DNA of 64,000 bases from Chitinophaga sp. (GTDB lineage: Bacteria; Bacteroidota; Bacteroidia; Chitinophagales; Chitinophagaceae), in contig NZ_JAGHZS010000012.1 of assembly GCF_017745275.1 (NCBI RefSeq), positions 62,001 through 126,000 of the forward strand. The letters are read 5' to 3'. The translations under genes were made by a program, and so were the position numbers. How positions within the stretch are numbered: position 1 is the first letter of the stretch; every line of letters starts with the position of its first letter. The notes below the pieces were generated by a model. That model did not search any database, was not told the origin of the DNA, and saw only the letters and a list, made by a program, of their open reading frames with translations. Below are positions 9,545-18,355 of this stretch, piece by piece.

Positions 9545-9646
9545 CTTTTAGCCATTAGTTTTTAGCTTTTAGCAAATGCAGCGGACCACATGTTATGTTG
9601 ATCTTCGCTGCATTTGCTAAAAGCTAAAAACTAATGGCTAAAAGCT
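9543..9646. repeat. Heptad-phased hairpin element B
   Basis: Left arm 9543-9583 and right arm 9606-9646 are perfectly complementary over 41 bp, with a 22-base loop. The left arm is phased as AGCTTTT, AGCCATT, AGTTTTT, AGCTTTT, then AGCAAATGCAGCG. The AG of the porX TAG stop (9542-9544) is the first two bases of the arm. A T-rich tail (TTATTTTTG) follows the right arm, and the next gene starts 12 bp later. It may act as a factor-independent terminator. Confidence 0.85.
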
Positions 9647-9658
9647 TATTTTTGCTGC

Positions 9659-10003
9659 ATGAACATAAAGATTACTCCAAACAACCTGACCAAGCTGGAA
9701 AAGATTTTTGAGGAAGCAAAATATGTGCTGCGCTTTGAAAAAGGTAGTTTCCTTTCCGGTTACTGCATCCTGGAACATAAGAAGGTGGTAGTGATCAATA
9801 AATTTCTAAACCTGGAAGGCCGTATCAATACCCTCATTGATATTTTATCCACATTGCCTCTCGATGAAGAGATCCTGACGGCAGAGTCACACAAGCTGTA
9901 CAAGCAAATCCAGTCCAGCAAGCCGATCCCGGAAGCAGAGACAGATGAGCCGGATACACCGGAATCTCCGGAGTCGCCGGAAGCCGGACAAACAGCAGAA
10001 TAG
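9659..10003 (+). CDS. Small conserved protein of unknown function
   Basis: A 114-residue soluble protein that I do not recognise as a named family. Residues 1-80 are mixed helix/strand with the look of a folded domain (KVVVINKF, then INTLIDILSTLPLD). The last 30 residues are acidic and rich in proline (PEAETDEPDTPESPES), so probably disordered. It sits between porX and an MBL hydrolase with short gaps. The coding pattern and the 24-bp gap to the next gene argue that it is real and possibly co-transcribed with that hydrolase. Confidence 0.75.
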   Translation: MNIKITPNNLTKLEKIFEEAKYVLRFEKGSFLSGYCILEHKKVVVINKFLNLEGRINTLIDILSTLPLDEEILTAESHKLYKQIQSSKPIPEAETDEPDTPESPESPEAGQTAE

Positions 10004-10027
10004 GTTAAACAGTCAAACGATTTTGGG

Positions 10028-10789
10028 ATGAAAGTTACATTCTTAGGTACAGGTACGTCGCAGGGAGTTCCAGTTATAGCTTGTGGTTGTGAAGTGTGCG
10101 CCTCGCCGGATAAAAAAGATAAGCGTTTAAGAAGCAGTATCCTGGTTACTGCGCCTGCAGGCAATATTGTTGTGGATACTACGCCCGATTTCCGTTACCA
10201 GATGCTCCGCGAAAAAGTAGGACACCTGGAAGCGGTACTCATTACACATTCCCATAAAGATCATATTGCCGGCATGGATGATATCCGCGCCTTTAACTAC
10301 TTTCAGCAAACGGCTATTAATATATACGCCACTGAATTTTCGCAAAGCGTGATCAAACGGGAGTTTGCCTATGCATTTGCGGATTTTAAATATCCCGGTA
10401 TCCCGGAAATAAACCTGCGTACCATTGGCAGCGAACCTTTTGAGATCAATGGACTCAAGATTACGCCTGTACAGGTGATGCATCATAAAATGCCGGTGAT
10501 AGGTTTCCGGATTCACGATTTCACTTATATCACAGATGCCAATTACATTGCACCCGAAGAAAAGGAAAAAATCAGGGGCTCAAAAATATTGGTGTTGAAC
10601 GCCCTGCGCAAAGAAAAACATATCTCACATTTTACACTGGAAGAAGCCATTGCATTAGGCAAAGAGCTGGAAGTACCGAAAGTGTATTTTACGCATATCA
10701 GTCACCAGTTAGGGCTACACGAAGAAGTATCTAAAGAGTTGCCTGCAGGTATGGCCCTGGCCTATGATGGCCTCTCCCTGGAAATTTAA
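10028..10789 (+). CDS. PhnP-like MBL-fold metallo-hydrolase
   Basis: A 253-residue metallo-beta-lactamase-fold phosphodiesterase-like protein. It opens with the strand-loop FLGTGTSQGVP, has a cysteine-rich CGCEVC segment at 19-24 (PhnP-type proteins use nearby cysteines for a structural zinc), and carries the zinc motif HSHKDH at 74-79. Further histidines (VMHHKMPVIGF, FTHISHQLGLH) complete the site. The closest known relatives act on cyclic phosphates or RNA ends; the substrate here is unknown. It is cytoplasmic. Confidence 0.88.
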   Translation: MKVTFLGTGTSQGVPVIACGCEVCASPDKKDKRLRSSILVTAPAGNIVVDTTPDFRYQMLREKVGHLEAVLITHSHKDHIAGMDDIRAFNYFQQTAINIYATEFSQSVIKREFAYAFADFKYPGIPEINLRTIGSEPFEINGLKITPVQVMHHKMPVIGFRIHDFTYITDANYIAPEEKEKIRGSKILVLNALRKEKHISHFTLEEAIALGKELEVPKVYFTHISHQLGLHEEVSKELPAGMALAYDGLSLEI

Positions 10790-10859
10790 TTCCGTTCTAT
10801 TTCTATTAACAAAAACGCCATACGCAAAATGTAGCTTCGCTACAAATGACTGTTAGCCC

Positions 10860-11831
10860 ATGTGGAAATCTTTTGTCCGCGGATACCTGCGTTTTTCGCG
10901 CCGGGAGCGGTACGGCATCTTTAGCCTGGTAGCAGGGATGATGTTAACGTGTTATACCCCTGACCTGCTTTTTTATTTTCAACGGCGTATACCCGTAGCC
11001 GATAGTAACGACTTAAAGGCGGCTGTTCTGGCCTTCGAAGCTGCTAACAAGCCAGCCGCTACTGCGCAAACACTTTTCTACTTTGATCCCAATACGTTGC
11101 CGGAGGCGGGATGGCAGCAGTTGGGCGTGCCGGAGCGCACGGCGCTCACGATTACGAAATATCTTTCTCATGGTGGCCATTTCCGTAAAGCCACAGACCT
11201 GACGCGGATTTACAGTTTGCCTCCTGATTTGTGTGCGCAGTTAATACCGTATGTGCGGATAGTGGAGAAGAAGGAGGAAAGGGTTTGGGAAAGACGGGAA
11301 AGCAAGGGCAGCTATCCGCGCTACGGGGCCTTCCAGGGGGCATCTTCCTTTCCCGGGAAAAGAGATTCAGCTAGATGGCACGGCAACGATGCGGCTTCGT
11401 TTACCCGTTATCGTAAGAAAGGCACTCCTGCTGTTATTGATATTAACACTGCAGATACACTCGCCTGGCAAACATTGCCGGGGATAGGACCGGGGTTTGC
11501 GCGCCGGATAGTAGCCTTCCGCGACCGCCTCGGAGGCTTCTATGAGGTAGCCCAGGTGGCCGAATGCTATGGATTGGCAGATACAGTATTTCAAAAAATT
11601 CAACCTTTTTTACAGATCGGTAATAGTTCTCTAATAAAACTAGACCTCAACCTCACAGATGAAAAATCTTTGGCGGCTCACCCATATATACGCTACAGAT
11701 TAGCGCGGTTAATAGTACAGTATCGCAGTGCCCACGCGGGTTTTAAGGCGATAAGTGAGCTCCGCGCGCTGCCGTTGGTGGATGAAATTATTTATCGTAA
11801 AATTGAACATTACATTGAAATCACACCTTAA
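10860..11831 (+). CDS. Helix-hairpin-helix protein, ComEA-like repeats
   Basis: A 323-residue protein with one hydrophobic N-terminal segment (about 20-40, after the basic FSRRERYG) that probably anchors it in the inner membrane, leaving the rest outside. At least three helix-hairpin-helix units are visible: around 85-125 (LPEAGWQQLGVPE), 195-245 (DINTADTLAWQTLPGIGPGFA) and 255-320. ComEA-type units bind DNA non-specifically in competence, so DNA binding or a structural role is possible. The acyl-CoA dehydrogenase gene begins 12 bp after it, suggesting co-transcription without an obvious functional link. Confidence 0.82.
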   Translation: MWKSFVRGYLRFSRRERYGIFSLVAGMMLTCYTPDLLFYFQRRIPVADSNDLKAAVLAFEAANKPAATAQTLFYFDPNTLPEAGWQQLGVPERTALTITKYLSHGGHFRKATDLTRIYSLPPDLCAQLIPYVRIVEKKEERVWERRESKGSYPRYGAFQGASSFPGKRDSARWHGNDAASFTRYRKKGTPAVIDINTADTLAWQTLPGIGPGFARRIVAFRDRLGGFYEVAQVAECYGLADTVFQKIQPFLQIGNSSLIKLDLNLTDEKSLAAHPYIRYRLARLIVQYRSAHAGFKAISELRALPLVDEIIYRKIEHYIEITP

Positions 11832-11843
11832 AGCCACACGTTT

Positions 11844-12983
11844 ATGAATTTTGAGCCAACGGAAATGCAACAACAGATTGCACAAATGATCCGGGATTTC
11901 GGAAAAACAAATATTCAGCCGCACGTGTTGGAATGGGATGAACACCAGGAATTTCCACTGCATGTATTTAAAAAACTGGGGGAACTGGGGCTCATGGGCG
12001 TGCTGGTACCGCAGGAGTACGGTGGCAGTGGGTTGGGATACCTGGAGTATGTAACAGTGGTGAGTGAAATATCCCGTATCTGTGGGGCTATTGGATTAAG
12101 TGTGGCGGCGCATAATTCTTTATGTACCGGTCATATCCTCCAATTTGGCAATGAAGCGCAGAAACAGCGTTACCTGCCTAAGCTGGCCAGTGCAGAGTGG
12201 ATTGGCGCCTGGGGGTTAACAGAACCCAATACAGGCTCTGATGCGATGAATATGAAATGTGTGGCAAAGAAAGATGGCAATGACTGGATTATCAACGGTA
12301 CCAAGTGTTGGATCACACATGGTAAAAGCTGCGACGTGGCTGTGGTAATAGCCCGTACCGGTGATGTGCGTGATAGTCACGGTATGAGCGCGTTCATTGT
12401 AGAAAAAGGAACGCCCGGTTTCAGCGGCGGTAAGAAAGAAAATAAGCTGGGCATGCGTGCTTCTGAAACAGCAGAAATGATATTTGATAATTGTCGCGTT
12501 CCGGCAGAAAATATGCTGGGAGCGGAAGGAGATGGCTTTATCCAATCTATGAAAGTATTGGATGGTGGTCGTATTTCTATTGCGGCGTTATCGTTGGGCA
12601 TTGCTAAAGGTGCTATGGATGCGGCTTTGAAATACTCTAAAGAGCGGCATCAGTTCGATAAGCCTATTGCTAGCTTCCAGGGTATTTCTTTTAAGCTGGC
12701 GGATATGGCAACGGAAATACAGGCAGCTGAACTATTAACAATGCAGGCGGCCGATATGAAAAACCGTAGGGTAAAAATGACACAACAGGCTGCCATGGCC
12801 AAATACTATGCTTCTGAAGTAGCAGTGAAAGTAGCCAATGATGCCGTGCAGATATTCGGTGGATACGGCTATACGAAGGATTTTCCCGTGGAAAAATTTT
12901 ATCGTGATGCAAAATTATGCACCATAGGAGAGGGAACTTCAGAAATTCAGAAGATCGTGATTGCCCGCGAAGCACTCAGATAG
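11844..12983 (+). CDS. Acyl-CoA dehydrogenase
   Basis: A FAD-dependent acyl-CoA dehydrogenase of 379 residues, a typical length. It oxidises acyl-CoA to the trans-2-enoyl-CoA and passes electrons to ETF. Family signatures are WGLTEPNTGSDA, INGTKCWITHG and GGYGYTKDFPVEKFYRDAK. The catalytic base is E363 in GEGTSEIQ, the position used by short- and branched-chain enzymes, so a short-chain substrate is likely. It is cytoplasmic. The nearest plus-strand gene downstream is 425 bp away. Confidence 0.95.
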   Translation: MNFEPTEMQQQIAQMIRDFGKTNIQPHVLEWDEHQEFPLHVFKKLGELGLMGVLVPQEYGGSGLGYLEYVTVVSEISRICGAIGLSVAAHNSLCTGHILQFGNEAQKQRYLPKLASAEWIGAWGLTEPNTGSDAMNMKCVAKKDGNDWIINGTKCWITHGKSCDVAVVIARTGDVRDSHGMSAFIVEKGTPGFSGGKKENKLGMRASETAEMIFDNCRVPAENMLGAEGDGFIQSMKVLDGGRISIAALSLGIAKGAMDAALKYSKERHQFDKPIASFQGISFKLADMATEIQAAELLTMQAADMKNRRVKMTQQAAMAKYYASEVAVKVANDAVQIFGGYGYTKDFPVEKFYRDAKLCTIGEGTSEIQKIVIAREALR

Positions 12984-13130
12984 AATAACGATTTTGCTAT
13001 TGATTCTGATTAATTTGAAGTAGCGGTATTTTTTTAATTTAATAAAAGATAGATGATGAGCCGTTCATCATTTTTTCAAAATAATTTAATATTACCCCTT
13101 TAGTGTTATTGAATATTGCAAAAGGAACGT

Positions 13131-13242
13131 TAAATTTGGGTTAATTCATCACTCTTTACCGTTTATCAACCTTAACACACAAAATCAGGAAAGATTTGAA
13201 ACACTTTTACGCAATGAGAAGCACCCTGTAATACGGGTGCTT
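13131..13242 (+). ncRNA. Candidate small RNA (promoter plus terminator, no gene)
   Basis: The 425-bp gap between the acyl-CoA dehydrogenase and cytochrome c genes holds a -7 box TAAATTTG at 13131-13138 and, about 80 bp on, a terminator-like hairpin (13219-13226 with 13235-13242, AAGCACCC/GGGTGCTT, then TTCTAT). No convincing open frame lies between; one six-codon frame is present. A transcript of roughly 95 nt would result. No clear -33 TTTG is seen at the right distance, so this is a weak call. Confidence 0.3.
13219..13242 (+). terminator. Terminator-like hairpin
   Basis: Eight-base-pair perfect stem (13219-13226 and 13235-13242) with an 8-base loop. The stem ends in TT and is followed by TTCTAT. 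It could end the acyl-CoA dehydrogenase transcript or a small RNA. Confidence 0.6.
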
Positions 13243-13407
13243 TTCTATACCGGGTCTGGCTGGTTTATCCCATGTGAAGACGCTTCGTAAAGTAAAAGAT
13301 ATAGACCTGTAATCCCCACGTTATGATTCTTCTATAATTCAGTAGTTCTGCTGAAGCCTGTAATATTTATCCCTATTACTTTTGCCCCTTACATTATTCC
13401 AATTGTT

Positions 13408-14283
13408 ATGTTCTCCAAAGTACTTAAATGGGCCTGCAGGGTATTACTTGGCCTGGTGTTAATCTGTGCAATCACCTACGGGGTGTTTTCCTTTCTTTTT
13501 CATCGACATCTGGATAAGTCTTACGCAGTAACGGTAAGGGACATTCCAATACCCGGAGATTCGGCCACTATTGCTGCCGGGAAGCATCTTTATGAAATCA
13601 GGGGTTGCGGGGAGTGCCATGGTGCGGATTTGCGTGGACGGCTGATCGTTGACGATCCGGGTCTGGGACGTATTGCCGGAACCAATCTTACCTATGGCAA
13701 AGGAGGTCTTTCTGCAGATTTTGACAACAAAGCCTGGTTAAGGGCCCTGCGGCACGGTTTAAATGCCGAAAACAAGACTTTATTGCTGATGCCCTCACAA
13801 GAGTTCGCCCGGATGGATGACCGCGATATAGCGGCTATAATCGCGTTTTGTAAAGCGCAGCCGGAAGTAGATACACCTAACATCCCTACGAAGATGGGGC
13901 CGGTAGGTAAAGTTTTGGCAGTATTGGGCAAAATAGACCTGTTTCCGGCCGAATTAATTGATCATGCCCAGCAGCAGCCGGCTATGGTAGTAAAGGCGCC
14001 TACGGCAGATTATGGCAGGTATTTATCAGCATCCTGCACCGGTTGCCACAAGCCAGGGTTAACGGGCGGCGACAATCCCGTTCCGGGTGGCCCTCCGGTG
14101 GCCAATATTACCAGTACAGGTCATGTGGGCAAATGGTCGAAAGACGAATTTATTACCGCGTTGCGCACCGGGAATACGCCGGAAGGAAAGCAGTTGCAGG
14201 CGAAAGATATGCCCTGGACGATGACCGCCCGGTATACAGACGAGGAATTGATCGCTTTATATCTTTACCTGAAAACACTGTAG
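13408..14283 (+). CDS. Diheme cytochrome c
   Basis: A 291-residue c-type cytochrome. An uncleaved N-terminal membrane segment (about 12-30) anchors it with the rest in the periplasm. Two haem sites are visible: C67-G-E-C-H71 and C210-T-G-C-H214, each starting a cytochrome c domain of about 100 residues. Methionines such as the one in KDMPWTM could be axial ligands. It probably carries electrons to a terminal oxidase or dehydrogenase partner not present here. A -7 box TACTTTTG lies at 13377-13384, 24 bp before the start. The gene ends at a terminator shared with the convergent small gene. Confidence 0.9.
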   Translation: MFSKVLKWACRVLLGLVLICAITYGVFSFLFHRHLDKSYAVTVRDIPIPGDSATIAAGKHLYEIRGCGECHGADLRGRLIVDDPGLGRIAGTNLTYGKGGLSADFDNKAWLRALRHGLNAENKTLLLMPSQEFARMDDRDIAAIIAFCKAQPEVDTPNIPTKMGPVGKVLAVLGKIDLFPAELIDHAQQQPAMVVKAPTADYGRYLSASCTGCHKPGLTGGDNPVPGGPPVANITSTGHVGKWSKDEFITALRTGNTPEGKQLQAKDMPWTMTARYTDEELIALYLYLKTL

Positions 14284-14292
14284 AAACAGAAA

Positions 14293-14340
14293 AGGGCTTT
14301 CCCGGTGGTATTAACCATCAGAAAAGCCCTCTTTCCCTGT
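14293..14340. terminator. Bidirectional terminator
   Basis: Arms 14293-14300 and 14333-14340 (AGGGCTTT/AAAGCCCT) pair perfectly, with a smaller inner stem (TGGT/ACCA). Flanked by A-rich and T-rich stretches, it lies between the convergent cytochrome gene and the small minus-strand gene. Confidence 0.65.
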
Positions 14341-14351
14341 TATGGGAAGGA

Positions 14352-14639
14352 TTACTTTTTATCTTTGTTGAAGAAGTCGGATACTTTTTCCTTTGCTTCT
14401 TCTGCCCAATCTTCTGCCTTATCTTTTACATTATCCAGGAAATCACCTGCCTGATCCATCAGACCGGCCTTTTTTTCTCCGGCTTTCTCTGACATTCCTG
14501 CAAACCAGTTATCCACTGTACCTGCAATAAAAGGAGGTAATTTGCCTTTCACATATTCTTTGATCACATCAATGGATTGTGCTGCCTGTTCGGCGGTCAA
14601 CCCGGCTTTTTCCTGCAATTGCTGAATGAGTTCCTGCAT
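14352..14639 (-). CDS. Small amphipathic helical protein
   Basis: A 95-residue protein from the ATG at 14639, chosen because the frame upstream of it does not look coding. The N-terminal half (QELIQQLQEKAGLT, then IDVIKEYVKGKLPP) has the look of the helical DUF2780/DUF2267-type repeats. The C-terminal half is a charged amphipathic helix with 11-residue periodicity (FLDNVKDKAEDWAEEAKEK), like LEA or apolipoprotein-type stress proteins. No signal peptide. It lies 55 bp downstream of clpX on the same strand and may be co-transcribed. Function unknown. Confidence 0.75.
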   Translation of the reverse strand: MQELIQQLQEKAGLTAEQAAQSIDVIKEYVKGKLPPFIAGTVDNWFAGMSEKAGEKKAGLMDQAGDFLDNVKDKAEDWAEEAKEKVSDFFNKDKK

Positions 14640-14694
14640 AAATAGAGGTTTTATGATTAGAGATAGTGTAGCCATACCGGTATTCCGGCCATGG

Positions 14695-15939
14695 TTATGC
14701 TACTTTCAGTTTCACAAGGGTAGACTGCTCCAGCTTAGACTGTGCATATTCCCTGGTCAGATGGAACGTAGTTTCATTGGCAGAAGGCAACTCATACATC
14801 GCATCGCTCAGTACTACTTCGCAGATGGAGCGTAATCCGCGCGCACCCAGCTTGTATTCCATGGCCTTATCTACGATGTAGTCAATTGCTTCTTCTTCTA
14901 CCTGCAAATCGATATTTTCCACCTTGAACAGTTTTTTGTACTGCTTCACCAGTGCATTTTTCGGCTCCGTTAAGATGGCTTTCAGGGTGTCTCTATCGAG
15001 TGAATTCAGATAGGTCACTACTGGCAAGCGGCCCAGTAATTCAGGAATGAGTCCGAAAGATTTCAGGTCCTGGGAGTTGATGTAACGCAGGATCTGTTTT
15101 CTGTTCTCTTCTTCTCTTTCCTTGTTAACGGTAAAGCCGATAGAATGTGTTTGAATTCTTCTGCTGATAATCTTTTCCACACCATCAAATGCGCCGCCGC
15201 AGATGAAAAGAATATTTTGTGTGTTCAGTTTGATCAGTTTCTGTTCGGGGTGCTTACGACCACCCTGTGGAGGTACCAGTACTTCTGTACCTTCCAGTAA
15301 TTTCAGGAGGCCTTGTTGCACACCTTCGCCGCTTACGTCACGGGTAATGGAAGGGTTATCGCTTTTACGGGCAATTTTATCGATCTCATCGATGTAAACG
15401 ATGCCGCGTTCAGCTGCTTCCACGTCGTAGTTACATACCTGTAACAGGCGGCTGAGGATACTTTCCACGTCTTCACCAACATAACCGGCTTCTGTAAATA
15501 CGGTGGCATCTACAATAGCAAAGGGTACGTTTAATTGTTTGGCGATGGATTTAGCGAGGAGGGTTTTACCGGTACCGGTTTCTCCCACCATGATGATATT
15601 GGATTTTTCAATTTCCACTTCATCTTCACCTATCTGCTGATTGAGCCTTTTATAGTGGTTGTATACCGCTACGGCCAGTATTTTCTTGGCATCATCCTGT
15701 CCGATAACGTATTCGTCCAGGAATTTTTTCATGTCCATTGGTTTAGACACTTTTGGCGCGAAGTGCGGCGCCGCTGCCGAAGGAGCTTTCTTGCCAGGAG
15801 GAAACAGTTCCTGGTCAATTATTTCCTGCGCATTGGCTACACAGTTTTCACAAATGTGTCCTTCCGCGCCAGCTATCAATATCTGCACTTCTTCTTTAGA
15901 GCGGCTGCAAAAGGAACAACGAATTTTTGATTCTTTCAT
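14695..15939 (-). CDS. clpX: ATP-dependent Clp protease ATPase subunit ClpX
   Basis: The AAA+ unfoldase of the ClpXP protease, 414 residues. The N-terminal zinc domain has C8, C11, C30 and C33. Walker A is GETGTGKT, Walker B is IVYIDEID, the substrate pore loop is GYVGED, and the ClpP-docking loop is HSIGF. It recognises tagged substrates such as ssrA-tagged peptides and feeds them to ClpP. It lies downstream of clpP, but a 342-bp gap with a heptad hairpin element separates them, so it may have its own promoter. Confidence 0.97.
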   Translation of the reverse strand: MKESKIRCSFCSRSKEEVQILIAGAEGHICENCVANAQEIIDQELFPPGKKAPSAAAPHFAPKVSKPMDMKKFLDEYVIGQDDAKKILAVAVYNHYKRLNQQIGEDEVEIEKSNIIMVGETGTGKTLLAKSIAKQLNVPFAIVDATVFTEAGYVGEDVESILSRLLQVCNYDVEAAERGIVYIDEIDKIARKSDNPSITRDVSGEGVQQGLLKLLEGTEVLVPPQGGRKHPEQKLIKLNTQNILFICGGAFDGVEKIISRRIQTHSIGFTVNKEREEENRKQILRYINSQDLKSFGLIPELLGRLPVVTYLNSLDRDTLKAILTEPKNALVKQYKKLFKVENIDLQVEEEAIDYIVDKAMEYKLGARGLRSICEVVLSDAMYELPSANETTFHLTREYAQSKLEQSTLVKLKVA

Positions 15940-16013
15940 TTCGGAATAGATTATTTTTCTACGAAACTATCTGGCCTGCCGTGATAATGCAGGGTTACAA
16001 ATTTACATTAAAT

Positions 16014-16048
16014 AGCGTAAAGCATAAAGCCGGAAGCCCAAAGTTAGC
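16014..16048 (-). repeat. Single heptad arm near element C
   Basis: Units AGCGTAA, AGCATAA, AGCCGGA, AGCCCAA, AGTTAGC run in 7-bp phase. Thirteen bases (16018-16030) are exactly complementary to 16257-16269 on the far side of element C, so it could form an outer stem around that hairpin. It may be a decayed arm of the repeat family. Confidence 0.5.
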
Positions 16049-16176
16049 ATAAGCCTAAAGGCAAAGGGTTTCGTAACAACAGGTATAGAAAAAATGTTAT
16101 ATCATTTCCCTTTTCAGCGGTTAACTGTCAGCAAAAATGATATTGGACGCCGGTTTTATAAAAACTTAAAATTTTA

Positions 16177-16261
16177 AAAGCTCAAAGCTATTGTAGCGAA
16201 TGATAGTAGCGACATGTACTAAAAAACCGCTATATCATTCGCTACAATAGCTTTGAGCTTT
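16177..16261. repeat. Heptad-phased hairpin element C
   Basis: Arms 16177-16205 and 16233-16261 are perfectly complementary over 29 bp, with a 27-base loop. Further GCTTTAT-type heptads continue past the right arm to about 16280 and abut the clpP stop codon (16282-16284, minus strand). The core (AAAGCTATTGTAGCGAATGAT) is similar to elements A and E. It fills most of the clpP-clpX gap. Confidence 0.8.
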
Positions 16262-16281
16262 ATGCTTTAAGCTTTATGGCT

Positions 16282-16986
16282 CTACTGTGGTGTATCCAGA
16301 TTTTTCTTTGGATTCTTCTGGAGTACGTCATCGATGATGCCGTATTCTTTCGCTTCATCCGCAGTCATCCAGTAGTCACGGTCGGAATCTTTTTCCACTT
16401 TTTTCACTGGCTGTCCGCAGTGGCTGGCAATGATTTCGTTCAGTTCCTTTTTCAGTTTCACGAACTCACGGGCAGTGATTTCGATATCTGAAGTTTGGCC
16501 TTCTGCACCGCCATGAGGCTGGTGAATCATTACACGGGCATGCTTCAGCGCAGTACGTTTTCCTTTAGCGCCGGCTACCAGCAATACAGCGCCGAAAGAG
16601 GCTGCCATACCGGTACAGATAGTAGCGATTTCAGGAGAAACTACCTGCATGGTATCGTAGATACCTAAACCAGCATACACACTACCACCAGGGCTGTTGA
16701 TGTACATCTGGATATCACGGGTACGATCGGAAGACTCCAGGAACAGTAACTGCGCAGTAATTACGTTTGCTACGTAGTCGTTAACCGGATCTCCGAGGAA
16801 AATAATACGATCAGCCATCAACCTGGAGAAAACGTCCATCTGTTGCATATTCAACTGACGCTCTTCAAGGATGTAAGGAGTCAGGCTGTTGAACTGGTTG
16901 TGGCTTTTAGCGTAACTATCTACTACCAGGCTGCTGATTCCCCGATGCTGGATGGCATATTTTCTAAATTCATTATTAATGTTCAT
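16282..16986 (-). CDS. clpP: ATP-dependent Clp protease proteolytic subunit ClpP
   Basis: Serine protease that forms the double heptameric barrel of ClpXP. From the ATG at 16986 it has 234 residues; the frame is open a further ten codons into tig, but the shorter start leaves only an 11-bp overlap and fits the family better. The catalytic triad is S130 (GMAASFG), H155 (MIHQPHG) and D204 (SDRDYW). It is translationally coupled to tig upstream, a common pairing of a ribosome chaperone and protease. Confidence 0.97.
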   Translation of the reverse strand: MNINNEFRKYAIQHRGISSLVVDSYAKSHNQFNSLTPYILEERQLNMQQMDVFSRLMADRIIFLGDPVNDYVANVITAQLLFLESSDRTRDIQMYINSPGGSVYAGLGIYDTMQVVSPEIATICTGMAASFGAVLLVAGAKGKRTALKHARVMIHQPHGGAEGQTSDIEITAREFVKLKKELNEIIASHCGQPVKKVEKDSDRDYWMTADEAKEYGIIDDVLQKNPKKNLDTPQ

Positions 16987-18355
16987 GATGGTGATGTTTA
17001 TGAGGTAAATTAACAAAATCTTCTGCTTTGATTTCCTCTTCTTTCACGTTCACCTTTGCTTCAGCCCAGTCAAATAACTTGGCAGTGATCATTTCACGGT
17101 AAGTCTGGTCTACAAATTTCTCATCCTGTAACAGGCGATCCAGGTAGCTGTCTAACCATTCTGCTCCATCTGCAGCGGCGCCGCCATAGTAGCCTAATAC
17201 TTTTTGTTTGGCATTTTCTTTCAGTTCTTCGAAAGAAACTTCCAGTTTATTTTCTTTAACCAGTTTATCGCTGATCAGTGTCCAACGTAATTGGTGGTCG
17301 AAACCAGGGAATTCTTTTTCCGCTTCTTCTGCAGATTTAGGTTTTTCACCACCTACCTGCAGCCAGCGTTTGAGGAAATCCTTTGGTAAATCCATTGGCG
17401 TTTCGTGTACCAGTACTTCAAACAGGTCGTTGTGAAGGTGGTTACGGCTTTCAGAATCCCAGTATTTACCGATTTCTTCTTTCAGTTTAGCACGGAAAGC
17501 TTCTTCTGTAGTGATTTCTTCTCCCGGATAAACTTCTTTGAAGAACTCTTCATTCAGTTCTCTTTTTTCAATCAGACCTACTTTAGTGATGGTCAGTTTG
17601 AAATATTTCTGTGCCGCTTCTTTATCAGTTGCTTCAAAGCCCAGATCTTTCAGGATCCAGCCCAAACGTTGCTCATCAAAAGAAGTAGCTAATTGGAATA
17701 CGATGCTGTCGTCATTCTTTTTACCCTGCAGTTCTGCCTGGATAGCAGGTGAGAAGTATTTAACCAGTAATGCATTTTCTTTTACAATACCGCCTTCTAC
17801 TACGTTGCCTTTTGCATCTGACTCTTCGAATTTAACGTTAATCACGTTATCTTCAGAAGTAATTGTTTCTGGTTCGGTTGTTTTACCACCTTTCAACTGT
17901 AAACGCTGTACTTCGTCGTTTACCATTTCGTCGGTAACAACTACTTTATATTTGGTAAGGGTGGTTTTGTTGTTTTCCAGTGGAGTAATCGCGAAAGTTG
18001 GTTTCAGACCTACTTCAAATTCGAAGGCGTAATCAGCAGGCTTGTTGAAATCCAGGTCTTTTGCCTGTTTTTCCAGAGATAATGGCTGGCCAAAGATTTC
18101 CAGCTTCTCTGTCTGTACATAACCCATCAACTCTCTTTCAACAGTTTTCAGGATTTCGTCACCAAAGATAGCCTGACCGTGCATTTTCTTTACCATACCG
18201 GCAGGGACCATTCCTTTACGGAAGCCTGGTATGTTTGCATTCTTGCTGAATTGCTTTACTGCTTTGTCAAAATTAGGAAGGTAGTCTTCCTGGCTCACTT
18301 TCACAGTGATCTTATCGTTCAATAAACCAATGTTTTCTCTCGTAACGGTTGCCAT
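16976..18355 (-). CDS. tig: Trigger factor
   Basis: Ribosome-bound chaperone for nascent chains, 459 residues. The N-terminal ribosome-binding domain holds the signature segment IPGFRKGMVP near 43-52, the middle segment (about 155-250) corresponds to the peptidyl-prolyl isomerase region, and the C-terminal part is long and helical. The extreme C-terminus is histidine-rich (HKHHHHEH), which could bind metal. It overlaps clpP by 11 bp. The 460 bp upstream hold no gene I can support; a 7-bp inverted repeat at 18693-18715 is the only structure I noticed there. Confidence 0.93.
   Translation of the reverse strand: MATVTRENIGLLNDKITVKVSQEDYLPNFDKAVKQFSKNANIPGFRKGMVPAGMVKKMHGQAIFGDEILKTVERELMGYVQTEKLEIFGQPLSLEKQAKDLDFNKPADYAFEFEVGLKPTFAITPLENNKTTLTKYKVVVTDEMVNDEVQRLQLKGGKTTEPETITSEDNVINVKFEESDAKGNVVEGGIVKENALLVKYFSPAIQAELQGKKNDDSIVFQLATSFDEQRLGWILKDLGFEATDKEAAQKYFKLTITKVGLIEKRELNEEFFKEVYPGEEITTEEAFRAKLKEEIGKYWDSESRNHLHNDLFEVLVHETPMDLPKDFLKRWLQVGGEKPKSAEEAEKEFPGFDHQLRWTLISDKLVKENKLEVSFEELKENAKQKVLGYYGGAAADGAEWLDSYLDRLLQDEKFVDQTYREMITAKLFDWAEAKVNVKEEEIKAEDFVNLPHKHHHHEH

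Noticed and set aside
16014..16280. Repeats near clpP as a CRISPR array
   Set aside because: There are no regular spacers; the repeats are 7-bp phased arms of a hairpin.
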